Source: Maricurvus nonylphenolicus
Lineage (GTDB): Bacteria > Pseudomonadota > Gammaproteobacteria > Pseudomonadales > Cellvibrionaceae
Direction: 5' to 3'
Assembly: GCF_042854845.1 (NCBI RefSeq)
Contig: NZ_AP031498.1
Location: 124,001-188,000 of the forward strand
Length of the DNA stretch: 64,000 bases
Under the pieces are notes generated by a model. The model made no database searches, was not told where the DNA came from, and worked only from the letters and a program-made list of their open reading frames with translations. This document shows positions 33,634 through 42,562 of the stretch, one piece after another. The position numbers and the translations under genes are program-made. Within the stretch, counting starts at the first letter, position 1; every line of letters begins with the position of its first letter.

Positions 33634-35289
33634 ATGAATATGCCAGAACAACATGGTGCCGATTTTTATAAAGCCATAGGTAAGGATACGCTACCCTTTG
33701 ATGATCGCAGTTTGGCAGAACAGATTGCCCATCATGCCAGTGTCCGCGGTGAAAATCCGGCTATGCTGTTTGGCGATCAAAAGATAAGTTACCGACAGTA
33801 CAATGAACTTGCCGGGCAACTTGCCAACGCCCTTGAAAGCATAGGCCTGAAAAAAGGCGATGTTGTCGGCATTCATATGCCCAATATCCCCCAGTATGCT
33901 TTGACGTTAGTTGCCGCCAGTAAAATGGGTTGTGTGTGTTCCGGAATCTCGCCACTGCTTACACCCTCAGAGGTGGCTTTTCAGATAAAGGATGCCAGCA
34001 TCAAGGTTGTACTTACTCTTGATCTCTTCGCAGGCATTTATGCAGGTCTCGGTGAAGCAGTTTCTCGGCTGGATGCCGTTGTTGTGACCGGTGCACTTGA
34101 TGTGTTTATGCCTTCAGAGGTTGCACTGCCTGAATCTGATGTCATTAACTTTATTCATTACACCGCGTTGGTTGACGGACAGCCTACGCAGCGAGAAACA
34201 GAGCCCGTTCACTGGAACGATACCTTTATGCTGCAATACACCGGTGGAACGACTGGTAAGCCTAAAGGAGTGGAGCTGTCAGTACGTAACGTTATGCACA
34301 ATTCTACGCAATACTCCGCCTCTACGCCTTGGCTAGAAGGTGAAGATATCATTGCCAGCGCATTTCCGTTTTTCCATATTGCTGGGTTGTCGATAATTTT
34401 TGCCGGCGCACGTTCTGGCGGTATGATGATGCTGCTACCTGATCCCCGTGATACAGAGCACTTTTGCAATCAAATGAAAGCCTATCCGCCAACAGTATTG
34501 GGTGCAGTACCGGCGTTATATGAAATGCTGCTGGCAACGCCCCAATTTAAAGAGATAGATTTTAGTCGTTTGCGTGTTGCTTATACCGGTGCGGCACCAT
34601 TGACCAGCGCCACGTTTGAAGCACTAAACAACGTATTGGGTAAAAACAAAATATCGGACATGTTCGGCATGACCGAAACAAGCCCTTGCTTTGCCTCTAA
34701 TCCACCCTCGCGTTACAAAGTGGGTTCTGTGGGTATGGCAGTGCCAGGTGCTGAAATTCGCATTGTCAGTCTTGATGAAGCAAAAACTGATATGCCCATC
34801 GGTGAGCCGGGAGAAATTCTCGCCACAGGCCCGCAGGTGATGAAGGGTTATTTAAATCTGCCGGAAGAGACCGCCAATTCATTGCGCGAAATCGACGGTA
34901 AAGTCTGGATGTGTACCGGTGATGTAGGATACCTTGATGAAGAAGGGTATTTATTCCTCTGTGATCGCGCCAAAGACATGTTGATTGTAGGTGGCTACAA
35001 AGTATTTTCCGTAGAGCTGGAAGACAAACTGCAATCGTTACCTCAGGTGGCTATGTCTGCTGTTATTGGCAAGGCTGATGAAAAACGCCCTGGCAATGAA
35101 ATCGTAACACTGTACGTGGAATTGGCTGAAGATTATAAAGATGCAGATCCTGTGGAAATGCAGAAAGTGATAAAGGAATACTGTGTAAACAATATGGCAG
35201 CTTATAAAGTGCCGAAAGAAATTCATATTATCGATGCGATTCCTTTAACGCCGGTAGGAAAAATCGACAAGAAAGCTTTACGTAATTAA
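33634..35289 (+). CDS. AMP-dependent acyl-CoA ligase
   Basis: The ATG at 33634 is chosen for GAGAAAG upstream; the open frame back to 33409 crosses the terminator. The 551-residue adenylating enzyme has the P-loop-like YTGGTTGKPKG, the FGMTETS motif, the TGDVGYLDEEGYLFLCDRAKDMLIVGGYKVF hinge region and the catalytic lysine near the C-terminus (TPVGKIDKKAL). It converts a carboxylic acid to its CoA thioester with ATP. Its place in the cluster, before two acyl-CoA dehydrogenases, fits activation of a side-chain or fatty-type acid. Confidence 0.92.
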   Translation: MNMPEQHGADFYKAIGKDTLPFDDRSLAEQIAHHASVRGENPAMLFGDQKISYRQYNELAGQLANALESIGLKKGDVVGIHMPNIPQYALTLVAASKMGCVCSGISPLLTPSEVAFQIKDASIKVVLTLDLFAGIYAGLGEAVSRLDAVVVTGALDVFMPSEVALPESDVINFIHYTALVDGQPTQRETEPVHWNDTFMLQYTGGTTGKPKGVELSVRNVMHNSTQYSASTPWLEGEDIIASAFPFFHIAGLSIIFAGARSGGMMMLLPDPRDTEHFCNQMKAYPPTVLGAVPALYEMLLATPQFKEIDFSRLRVAYTGAAPLTSATFEALNNVLGKNKISDMFGMTETSPCFASNPPSRYKVGSVGMAVPGAEIRIVSLDEAKTDMPIGEPGEILATGPQVMKGYLNLPEETANSLREIDGKVWMCTGDVGYLDEEGYLFLCDRAKDMLIVGGYKVFSVELEDKLQSLPQVAMSAVIGKADEKRPGNEIVTLYVELAEDYKDADPVEMQKVIKEYCVNNMAAYKVPKEIHIIDAIPLTPVGKIDKKALRN

Positions 35290-35312
35290 AGGCACGATAG
35301 GTATGGTTGAAG

Positions 35313-35418
35313 CTTGTGGTTCGTGATGGGGTTACTGGACCTTCGGAGGCAGGACGCCGACGCAGAGCGGGCATGGATGCCGAATAGCGTGTCCAGTAAC
35401 CCCATCGCGGACCGCAAG
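35313..35418. repeat. Large inverted repeat between convergent genes (106 nt)
   Basis: Two 28-nt arms (35313-35340 and 35391-35418) match in 25 of 28 positions, enclosing 50 nt. The inner part starts CTTCGGAGGCAGGACGCCGA. It lies between the convergent ligase and AraC genes and could end transcription in both directions. It is shorter than the two related-looking elements at 54182 and 54402. Confidence 0.75.
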
Positions 35419-35440
35419 CGCTACATACGAGTTAAAAACA

Positions 35441-36457
35441 CTAATGGTATTTCCGGTAAGCACTAGGCGGAATCCCCGTCCATTCCTTAAAGGTGCGGGT
35501 AAACGGACTCGTCTCAGAAAACCCCAGTTGCGCACTAATCTCCTCAATCGATAAATCCGTATTCACCAAGAAATCAATCGCCGCATCACGTTTAACCTGA
35601 TTCTTAATCCCCAGATAGGTCATACCTTCATCGGCCAGGCGGCGTTGCAATGTGTAGGGCTTTATATCCATAGTCTCTGCCAATTCTGGCAGGGCTGGCA
35701 TGGCATCGAGATTTTTACGCAACTCTACAGCAACTCGTGACGCCAGGTTATCGGCTTTAAAGTCCAGCACCAAAATCTCAAAATTAGGGCTTTCTAAAAA
35801 CTTTTCCAGATTCGAGAGATTCTGTTGCACAGGTTTTGCAAGCTGGGTCGGCGAAAAGCTAATTCTGGTTTTGCGCTGATTGAAATGAATAGGAGCTGCA
35901 TAAAAAAGCAGAGGGTAATCCTGCGCGTGATCATGCATCTCGCATTGAAGCTCAACCCGATCAATATGAATGATCTCCATCGTTAGCCAACTCAATAGCC
36001 GATGGATATTGGAGAAAAACAGCTCGGCAATAAAGAAATCGGAATGCCGTTTATAGGAAGGTAACTCAATTTCGAAAAACAGCAGATCACCTTCGGTATA
36101 ACTGTGAATCGCTTGGCCTTGTCCAATCATCTGATAAAAACGAGCAATACGTTCAGCGGCTTCGGCCAGGGTTTTCGTGGCCACCAGCCAATGGGTCAGC
36201 AAAGACATGCTGCCCAGGGGTACTGGCGACGAGCCGTGACCGAGAAACTCATCCCCGGTGGCCTGCGTGAGCCCATCCATTAACTGCGCATATTGCACCA
36301 GAGAAACCCGGGCATTGGGCTCTTGCAGCAGGTGATTGGGGATTCTGCTGTTGTGTAGCAACTCATCAATAACGCTTTGATCTAAACGGGCCTTTGAAAG
36401 CACCACATTTACATACGTAATGCTGATAGAGATCGAATTTTTACTGGTATAGCGCAT
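35441..36457 (-). CDS. AraC family transcriptional regulator
   Basis: A 338-residue regulator with an N-terminal ligand domain of the PF12625 group (GSMSLLTHWLVATKTLAEAAERIARFYQMIG) and a C-terminal double helix-turn-helix (ALPELAETMDIKPYTLQRRLADEG and SIEEISAQLGFSETSPFTRTFKEWTGIPPSAYRK). It is divergent from the acyl-CoA dehydrogenase operon at 36663, with a 205-nt gap, and is probably its activator. The inducer is unknown. Confidence 0.9.
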   Translation of the reverse strand: MRYTSKNSISISITYVNVVLSKARLDQSVIDELLHNSRIPNHLLQEPNARVSLVQYAQLMDGLTQATGDEFLGHGSSPVPLGSMSLLTHWLVATKTLAEAAERIARFYQMIGQGQAIHSYTEGDLLFFEIELPSYKRHSDFFIAELFFSNIHRLLSWLTMEIIHIDRVELQCEMHDHAQDYPLLFYAAPIHFNQRKTRISFSPTQLAKPVQQNLSNLEKFLESPNFEILVLDFKADNLASRVAVELRKNLDAMPALPELAETMDIKPYTLQRRLADEGMTYLGIKNQVKRDAAIDFLVNTDLSIEEISAQLGFSETSPFTRTFKEWTGIPPSAYRKYH

Positions 36458-36662
36458 TGTAAGGCCAGGTTGTCGGCTTGTTGAGCGGATTCAAAGGGGT
36501 ATCAGTAAGTATGCCTTATTGTTGTAAAGTATCAAAATCGCAGCGCCATTGCGTCATTCAGGTAGATGCTTAATGAACGGATAATATTGGCAAAGGCCTT
36601 GAACTACCTGGGTAGAAGCAACTGGGCCGGTCGAATGTAAAGAACCTAATAGAGGTGAAACC

Positions 36663-37868
36663 GTGGACTTATCCATTAGTCAGGCGCTGCAAGATTTTCG
36701 CGAAGAAGTGAAAGTCTTTTTGCAGGACAATCTTACACCGGAATTTATTCGCGCCGGTAAGCGGGCAACCAGCGTGTTCCCGGATTATGAAGCTTCTATG
36801 AAGTGGCAAAAAGTCCTTAACGAAAAAGGCTGGGTCGTACCCGGTTGGCCAAAGCAGTACGGTGGTGCCGACTGGAGTATTGAGCAAGTCAGTATTTTTC
36901 AGGAGGAGTGCATTAAAGCCAATGCACCGGCGTTATACCCCATGGGTATCCAGATGCTGGGGCCGGTGTTAATGCACTATGGCACCGATGCACAAAAGGC
37001 AGAACTGTTGCCGAAAATGTTGTCGGGTGAAGATTTTTGGTGTCAGGGTTACTCCGAGCCGGGTGCCGGTTCTGATTTGGCCTCTTTACAAACCCGAGCG
37101 GTCAGTGATGGCGAAGACTACATTGTTAACGGCTCTAAAATCTGGACTACGGCAGCGCAGCACGCCAACAAAATGTTTTGCCTGGTGCGCACTGATGCCG
37201 AGTGCAAACCGCAGCGCGGCATCACCTTTATTCTGATAGATATGGACAGCCCTGGTATTTCCGTTGACCCCATTGTATCGATGGACGGTGAAGTCGAGCA
37301 GTGCCAGGTGTTCTTTGATGATGTGCGTGTACCCAAAGTCAATCGCATTGGCGAAGAAAACGACGGCTGGTCGGTCGCCAAATTCCTGCTGGAATTTGAG
37401 CGAGGTGGCTCTTCTTTTAATATTTTTGTGGAAAGTCAGCTGGCCGCGATTTATGACCTGGCAGACGAGCAGCGACAAGCCTACGGTGTTTCTGCGGCTG
37501 ATGATCCGGTCGTCGCATCGCAATTGGCTGAGCTGGAAATCGATAGCCTGGCGCTGAAGTTCCTGGAATATCGCATTACCGCGGCCGCAGCCGGTGGCGG
37601 TAACCCCGGAGCCTTGGCGTCCATGCAAAAAATTGTGGGCTCGGAATTAAGTCAGAAAGTCGATGAGTTAAGTTTGGAAATGCAGGGCGCGTACGTGGCG
37701 GTGAAACAAAATGAATCGCTTAAGCCTTCGTTTACCGACGAAACCATCGGTTGTGAGTCGGGCATAAAAATGATGAACCACTACCTGAATAACCGCGCCT
37801 CAACCATCTTTGGTGGTACCTCGGAAATTCAGCGCAATATTATTGCCAAGCTGGTATTGGGTTTATAA
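36663..37868 (+). CDS. Acyl-CoA dehydrogenase, first subunit
   Basis: A 401-residue flavoprotein starting at GTG with GAGGTG upstream. Visible motifs are GWVVPGWPKQYGG, WCQGYSEPGAGSDLASLQTRA (FAD/substrate loop), NGSKIWTTAAQHA and the C-terminal IFGGTSEIQRNIIAKLVLGL. The internal FAD-adenosine motif R-x-QFG of classical acyl-CoA dehydrogenases is absent, with a glycine/serine-rich loop (FERGGSSF) instead. The next gene supplies R-x-QFG, so the two probably form a heteromeric enzyme of the kind known from steroid side-chain degradation. Confidence 0.92.
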   Translation: MDLSISQALQDFREEVKVFLQDNLTPEFIRAGKRATSVFPDYEASMKWQKVLNEKGWVVPGWPKQYGGADWSIEQVSIFQEECIKANAPALYPMGIQMLGPVLMHYGTDAQKAELLPKMLSGEDFWCQGYSEPGAGSDLASLQTRAVSDGEDYIVNGSKIWTTAAQHANKMFCLVRTDAECKPQRGITFILIDMDSPGISVDPIVSMDGEVEQCQVFFDDVRVPKVNRIGEENDGWSVAKFLLEFERGGSSFNIFVESQLAAIYDLADEQRQAYGVSAADDPVVASQLAELEIDSLALKFLEYRITAAAAGGGNPGALASMQKIVGSELSQKVDELSLEMQGAYVAVKQNESLKPSFTDETIGCESGIKMMNHYLNNRASTIFGGTSEIQRNIIAKLVLGL

Positions 37869-37894
37869 ACGAGCACTATTTTGGAGAAAGTAAA

Positions 37895-39004
37895 ATGAAC
37901 TTTGAATACAGTGCCGATCAGCAGGCGTTTCAGGAAAGTGTCATTAAGTTTTTGCAGCAAGAATACGATTTCGAGCAACGACAAAAAATCCAGGCATCTG
38001 ATGCCGCCTATAGCGACAGCATCTGGAAAACCTGTGCCGAGCTGGGTTGGTTAAGTTTGCCTTTTGAAGAAGCCGTGGGTGGTTTTGGCGGCAGTGCTGT
38101 CGATACCGTGTTGCTGTTTGAAGAGCTGGGCAAGCATTTAGTACTTGAGCCTTTTATGGAAACCCTGGTACAGCTCGGTGGCGTATTACAGGCCAGTCAG
38201 CATCCCCAGCGTGCGACCTATATTGAGCAGTTAATGAGCGGTGAGTTGCAAGGTGCCTTTGCTCATAGCGAGCCTTATCAAAACGGTTTTGATAACACCT
38301 TAAACACCAAGGCGACAAAACTGGATAACGGCTACCAGTTAAACGGCTGCAAATCTGTTGTTTATAACGCTGCCGCTGCCGAGCTGTTTGTGTTCAGTGC
38401 AGAGCTGGATGGCAGTAAAGCACTGTTTTTGGTACCGGCCGGCACCGAAGCACTGAGCCAGAAGGGTTACACCACGGTTGATGGTCGCGAGGCAGCTGAG
38501 CTGTCGCTGGTAAATGTGCTGGTTGCTGAAGACAGCTTACTGGCAACTGGGGCTGAAGCGGAGTCAATTCTTAACCGCGTGCTGGATAACACCCTGTTGG
38601 CCCAGGTCGCCGAAATGGTCGGTGCCATGCAGGTATTGGTAGATACCACGGTGGAATACACCAAGGAGCGCAAGCAGTTTGGTGTGCCCCTGTCATTCTT
38701 CCAGGTGCTGCAGCACAAGATGGTGGAAATGTTTATGGCCACCGAGCTGACGCGTTCACTGATGTATGCGGCGGCGATCAAGCTGCGTGACGACTCAGAT
38801 GATGCCCGTGCCTATGTGGCTGCTGCCAAGGTCAAGGCCGATAAGGGCGCTCAGCTGGTGGCTCAGTTTGCCGTACAGCTACACGGCGGAATAGGTACTA
38901 CCGATGAGCTGAAGGTGGGCCACTACCTTAAGCATATCGAAGTGCTGACCAAGCAATTTGGTGCCACACGCAACCACGTCAGCCGTTATCAGAAGCTGCG
39001 TTAA
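37895..39004 (+). CDS. Acyl-CoA dehydrogenase, second subunit
   Basis: A 369-residue protein starting 26 nt after the previous gene, with TTGGAGAAAG as binding site. It carries RKQFGVPLSFFQVLQHKMVEMF and the HGGIG motif (VQLHGGIGTTDELKVGHYLKH), but its middle region lacks the usual PGAGSD loop and its C-terminus lacks GGTSEIQR. The two proteins thus have complementary motifs. It should pair with the upstream subunit to oxidise an acyl-CoA. The operon ends in a terminator. Confidence 0.9.
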   Translation: MNFEYSADQQAFQESVIKFLQQEYDFEQRQKIQASDAAYSDSIWKTCAELGWLSLPFEEAVGGFGGSAVDTVLLFEELGKHLVLEPFMETLVQLGGVLQASQHPQRATYIEQLMSGELQGAFAHSEPYQNGFDNTLNTKATKLDNGYQLNGCKSVVYNAAAAELFVFSAELDGSKALFLVPAGTEALSQKGYTTVDGREAAELSLVNVLVAEDSLLATGAEAESILNRVLDNTLLAQVAEMVGAMQVLVDTTVEYTKERKQFGVPLSFFQVLQHKMVEMFMATELTRSLMYAAAIKLRDDSDDARAYVAAAKVKADKGAQLVAQFAVQLHGGIGTTDELKVGHYLKHIEVLTKQFGATRNHVSRYQKLR

Positions 39005-39018
39005 GCCTGCCTTTTCAG

Positions 39019-39052
39019 GCGCTACCCGGCCTAGGGTAGCGCTTGTCTTTTT
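39019..39052 (+). terminator. Intrinsic terminator after the acyl-CoA dehydrogenase operon
   Basis: GCGCTACCC pairs with GGGTAGCGC around a 6-nt loop, followed by TTGTCTTTTT. Confidence 0.88.
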
Positions 39053-39141
39053 ATCCTCTTTTTCAATACTGTTGACCGGTGCCCAATCGGGGTTACACTG
39101 GGGGCGTTCATATGTATTAAAAGAAAGGCCTGCCGTATTTC

Positions 39142-39819
39142 ATGAAGCAAGTGTTCGTATTACAAAATCAGCTCAAACAGTTTTTGACCAAGTCCGGTGA
39201 ATGGAGTGATGGTCGCGATGCCAACAGTCTTTACCGCTCTGAACACAAGGACGAGGCGATTAACCAGCAGTTTGAGGTGAGCTCCAAAGACTACACCCTG
39301 CGTATTTCCCTGCTGAAATGTACGTTAAATGATCGACGTAACCCGATAATCCCTGAAGAGCATCTGCCTGAGCCTATGGCTATGCCTGACGTTGAGGCTG
39401 AAGAGGCTGGCACTGATGAGGCACCGCAAACCGATGCCTCTGAAGCGGTAGAACAAACTGAGGCCAGCAATCAGGAACAGGTGCAAGAGCAGGCCCAGGC
39501 TGAGCCTGAGACAGAAATACAGATAGATGCTTCTGAATTTGAGTCTGTGGCAAGGGATTTGTTTGGTTTAGATGCTGAGCCCGATACTCAGCCAATAGCG
39601 ACAGAGGCCCCAGAGGTAGCGCCGGTTGCCGATTTATTTGCCGCTGTTGAGGCGTCTGCGGCAAGTGAAGCTGCAACCCCGGCAGCCAATGATGAAGCTG
39701 TCACGGATACACTGGAAACCGCTGCTGAGCCTTCAGCGTCTATTCAAGAACAACCTAGCCAAGCAGAGGTTGGCGAAGAAGCCGCGCCCTCGGGCGAAAG
39801 TGACAATCGGCTCTTTTAA
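39142..39819 (+). CDS. Hypothetical protein with acidic disordered tail
   Basis: A 225-residue protein. Residues 1-75 look folded and conserved-type: MKQVFVLQNQLKQFLTKSGEWSDGRDANSLYRSEHKDEAINQQFEVSSKDYTLRISLL. Residues 76-225 are a Glu/Ala/Gln/Pro-rich low-complexity tail without hydrophobic clusters apart from one short stretch (ESVARDLFGLDAE), and it ends SDNRLF. It has no signal peptide. The function is unknown; the tail suggests a protein-protein or nucleoid-associated role. It is probably monocistronic, ahead of gshA. Confidence 0.7.
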   Translation: MKQVFVLQNQLKQFLTKSGEWSDGRDANSLYRSEHKDEAINQQFEVSSKDYTLRISLLKCTLNDRRNPIIPEEHLPEPMAMPDVEAEEAGTDEAPQTDASEAVEQTEASNQEQVQEQAQAEPETEIQIDASEFESVARDLFGLDAEPDTQPIATEAPEVAPVADLFAAVEASAASEAATPAANDEAVTDTLETAAEPSASIQEQPSQAEVGEEAAPSGESDNRLF

Positions 39820-39975
39820 CGCGTCTTTTTAACCGGGGTGGTGCAGCTGACGCTTGAAATGTGGCATCTGTGCCCCCAATGTAGGTTCATCCCTGCCGTG
39901 ATGGTGCCTGCGCGCAGCTTCGTTTTTGTACGCAGCCTCTAGGGCAGCCTCGAGAATTAGCCAAGAGGAATTGCT

Positions 39976-41559
39976 TTGTCTTTATTCAGTCAACGCCTGG
40001 CGATACTGGCCGACCCGGAAAACCGTGACCTGTCGCGGGTTTACAAAGGCTTGGAGAAAGAAAGTTTACGGGTGACGCCCGAAGGTACCCTGGCACAATC
40101 CGCTCACCCCGAAAGCCTGGGGTCTGCGTTAACCCATCCGCGAATTACCACCGATTACAGCGAAGCTCTGCTGGAATTTATTACCTCGCCCACCGATAGC
40201 ACTGAAGACCTGCTGCAGGAGCTGGATCGTATCCAGGCCTACACCTACCGTCAGTTAGGCGATGAGTTGCTGTGGGGGGCAAGTATGCCCTGCATGTTGG
40301 GGGTTGATAGCGATATTCCTGTGGCCCAGTACGGTAGCTCTAACCCGGGGCGCATGAAAACGGTTTACCGCTTGGGGTTGGGAGAGCGCTACGGCCGAGT
40401 GATGCAGACCATTGCCGGCATCCACTATAACTTCTCGGTTAGCGATGAATTCTGGCAGTTCTGGCATGAGCGTGAAGGCCGCGAAGACAGCTTGCAGGAC
40501 TACAAGAACCGCCGCTATTTCGATCTGATTCGCAATTTCCGCCGCAACTTTTGGCTGCTGTTGTACCTGTTTGGCGCCTCGCCTGCGGTATGTCGCAGTT
40601 TTGTCAAAGGCCGCGAGCATCAGTTGCAGCCCTTTGGTGAAGACGAGCACAGTCTGCACCTGCCCTATGCCACCTCCCTGCGTATGGGCAATCTGGGTTA
40701 CCAGAGCAGCGCCCAGAATAGTCTGGTGGTGAACTACAACGATCTGGATACCTATCTGCAAACCCTGTGTGAGGCCATTACCAGCCCCCATGAAACCTAT
40801 CAGGGTATCGGTTTGAAGAATGCCGAGGGTGACTACCACCAGCTCAACACCAGCCTGCTGCAAATCGAAAACGAGTTTTACAGCACCATTCGCCCCAAGC
40901 GTACGGCCAAGTCCGGTGAAACTGCGCTGTCTGCCCTGCATAACCGCGGTGTGGAGTATATCGAGGTGCGCTGTATTGATATTAACCCTTACGAGCCGCT
41001 GGGCATCAATGCCGAGCAGGTGAATTTCCTCGATGCCTTCCTGTACTACTGTCTGTTGGTGGGCAGCCCGGAAACCGATTGTGAGAAATACCGTCGCTCG
41101 CTGGAAAACCAGCGCTTGATGGTGGAAGAAGGCCGTGATCCGGCGATGCGTTTGTTAAGTGCTGCCGGTGAACAGAGTGCTGCCCAGTGGGGTCATGCAT
41201 TGCTCGACGATATTGCCCGTGCCGCGGCGTTATTGGATAGCACTTACGGCACCAGCCATTACTCTGAGGCGGTGGAAGCCCAGCGCGCCAAGCTGGATGA
41301 CCCATCCCTGGTGCCTTCGGCGCGTATCCTGGCGGATATGAAAGACTCAGGTCAGACGTTCTACGGGCTGGCTATGTCGCTGGCCGGTGAGCACAAGGCG
41401 AACTATGACGGTGTTGAGGTGCCTGCCGATTGGTTGGCAACCATGAAGTCGCAGGTAAGCCAGTCCTGGCAGGACCAGGCCGATATTGAGGCCAATACTG
41501 ATGTCGACTTTGAAACCTATATTGCGCAGTACTACGCCCAGTACAACTGCTGCCAGTAA
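39976..41559 (+). CDS. gshA: Glutamate-cysteine ligase
   Basis: A 527-residue GshA of the gammaproteobacterial type, which joins glutamate and cysteine with ATP, the first step of glutathione synthesis. Family motifs are GLEKESLRVTPEG, ITTDYSEALLEFITSP, LWGASMPCMLG and NRGVEYIEVRCIDINPYEP. The start is TTG with AGAGGAA 5 nt upstream. It is followed after 21 nt by acpH. Confidence 0.95.
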   Translation: MSLFSQRLAILADPENRDLSRVYKGLEKESLRVTPEGTLAQSAHPESLGSALTHPRITTDYSEALLEFITSPTDSTEDLLQELDRIQAYTYRQLGDELLWGASMPCMLGVDSDIPVAQYGSSNPGRMKTVYRLGLGERYGRVMQTIAGIHYNFSVSDEFWQFWHEREGREDSLQDYKNRRYFDLIRNFRRNFWLLLYLFGASPAVCRSFVKGREHQLQPFGEDEHSLHLPYATSLRMGNLGYQSSAQNSLVVNYNDLDTYLQTLCEAITSPHETYQGIGLKNAEGDYHQLNTSLLQIENEFYSTIRPKRTAKSGETALSALHNRGVEYIEVRCIDINPYEPLGINAEQVNFLDAFLYYCLLVGSPETDCEKYRRSLENQRLMVEEGRDPAMRLLSAAGEQSAAQWGHALLDDIARAAALLDSTYGTSHYSEAVEAQRAKLDDPSLVPSARILADMKDSGQTFYGLAMSLAGEHKANYDGVEVPADWLATMKSQVSQSWQDQADIEANTDVDFETYIAQYYAQYNCCQ

Positions 41560-41580
41560 TTCGGTTTACCTTCCCTTGTT

Positions 41581-42210
41581 ATGAATTATCTCGCCCATTT
41601 GCTGCTTTCCGGAGATGACCCGGAATGGCAGCTGGGTGGATTTTTAGGGGACTTTGTCAAAGGTCCACTAACTCCCGTGCCGACAGATCAACTGGGCGGC
41701 CCATGGTCACCGGGTATTGTTGCGGGCATGACATTGCATCGCGCCATCGATGCTTATGTCGATCAGCATCCCCTGTATCTGCAAGCGCTATCTCGGCTGG
41801 GGCCGGAGTTTCGGCGTATTGGCGGCATCGCGCTGGATATCGCTTTTGATCATCTGTTGGCTATTCACTGGCAACGCTTTTCTGATCGCGGGTTGGATGA
41901 TTACTGTCAGGGTATTTACCGCGTGTTTTCCCAGCATGAGCAGAGGTTTCCACCTTCTGCAGCGTTGTTCAGTGAGCGTATGCGGGAGTTTGCGCTGTTG
42001 CAGTCCTATCGAGAGACAGAAACTCTGGAGCAGGTGTTAATCCGGGTGGGCAAGCGGCTGAGGTTTGAAAATCGCTTGGCGGAAACTTATGCGCTTGTTG
42101 AGGCTAATCGGTCGTTGCTGACAGGGGATTTTTTGCAATTGATGCCAGAGCTGGTGGTATTCGCCGGTGAGCGGCGTACTCAGCTACTGGATTCTGTAAG
42201 CCAATTGTAG
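41581..42210 (+). CDS. acpH: Acyl carrier protein phosphodiesterase
   Basis: A 209-residue protein of the AcpH (DUF479) family, which removes 4'-phosphopantetheine from acyl carrier protein. It starts with the family hallmark MNYLAHLLLSGDDPEWQLGGFLGDFVKG and has GMTLHRAIDAYVDQHP and DIAFDHLLAIHW, with the conserved His and Asp residues of the HD-like metal site. Its last 31 nt overlap the convergent gene at 42180. Confidence 0.9.
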   Translation: MNYLAHLLLSGDDPEWQLGGFLGDFVKGPLTPVPTDQLGGPWSPGIVAGMTLHRAIDAYVDQHPLYLQALSRLGPEFRRIGGIALDIAFDHLLAIHWQRFSDRGLDDYCQGIYRVFSQHEQRFPPSAALFSERMREFALLQSYRETETLEQVLIRVGKRLRFENRLAETYALVEANRSLLTGDFLQLMPELVVFAGERRTQLLDSVSQL

Positions 42211-42554
42211 GCCTGTTCCATATCGAAGAAGGTTTGCGTTTTTAATTCGCTCCAAAAGGTCTGTGCTGCCATTTCAGCGAGACGGAACTGCTCCTGATTG
42301 TCGACCACATAGGCGCATTTTTCGGCACTTCCTGCGATCTCCATCAAAAACACCTGTGCCTCGGGGCTTACAGAGTAATCGGTTTTTTTGCGGTTGATCA
42401 GGTAGGGACTGTCAAAATGTTCAACCCCGATTTGGGCAATCCAATGGCAGTCTTCCAGCGTGATTTCCCCGTTGGTATAAGGTTCTACAACGGGAACTCC
42501 CTTGTAGGACCAGAGACGGATTTTGCCGTTATCAAAATCTTGGGGAGTTACCAT
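42180..42554 (-). CDS. Hypothetical protein (124 aa)
   Basis: A 124-residue soluble protein with alternating strands and helices (IRLWSYKGVPVVEPYTNGEITLEDCHWIAQIG, KCAYVVDNQEQFRLAEMAAQTFWSEL). The arrangement recalls SpoIIAA/STAS-like domains, but the match is too weak to assign. It lies 8 nt downstream of the HDOD gene, so the two form an operon and may act together in signalling. Its 3' end overlaps acpH. Confidence 0.65.
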   Translation of the reverse strand: MVTPQDFDNGKIRLWSYKGVPVVEPYTNGEITLEDCHWIAQIGVEHFDSPYLINRKKTDYSVSPEAQVFLMEIAGSAEKCAYVVDNQEQFRLAEMAAQTFWSELKTQTFFDMEQAYNWLTESSS

Positions 42555-42562
42555 GATCGTGT

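Noticed and set aside
40255..40941. 228-codon minus-strand open frame
   Set aside because: Antisense to gshA; a shadow of codon bias in a well-supported gene.
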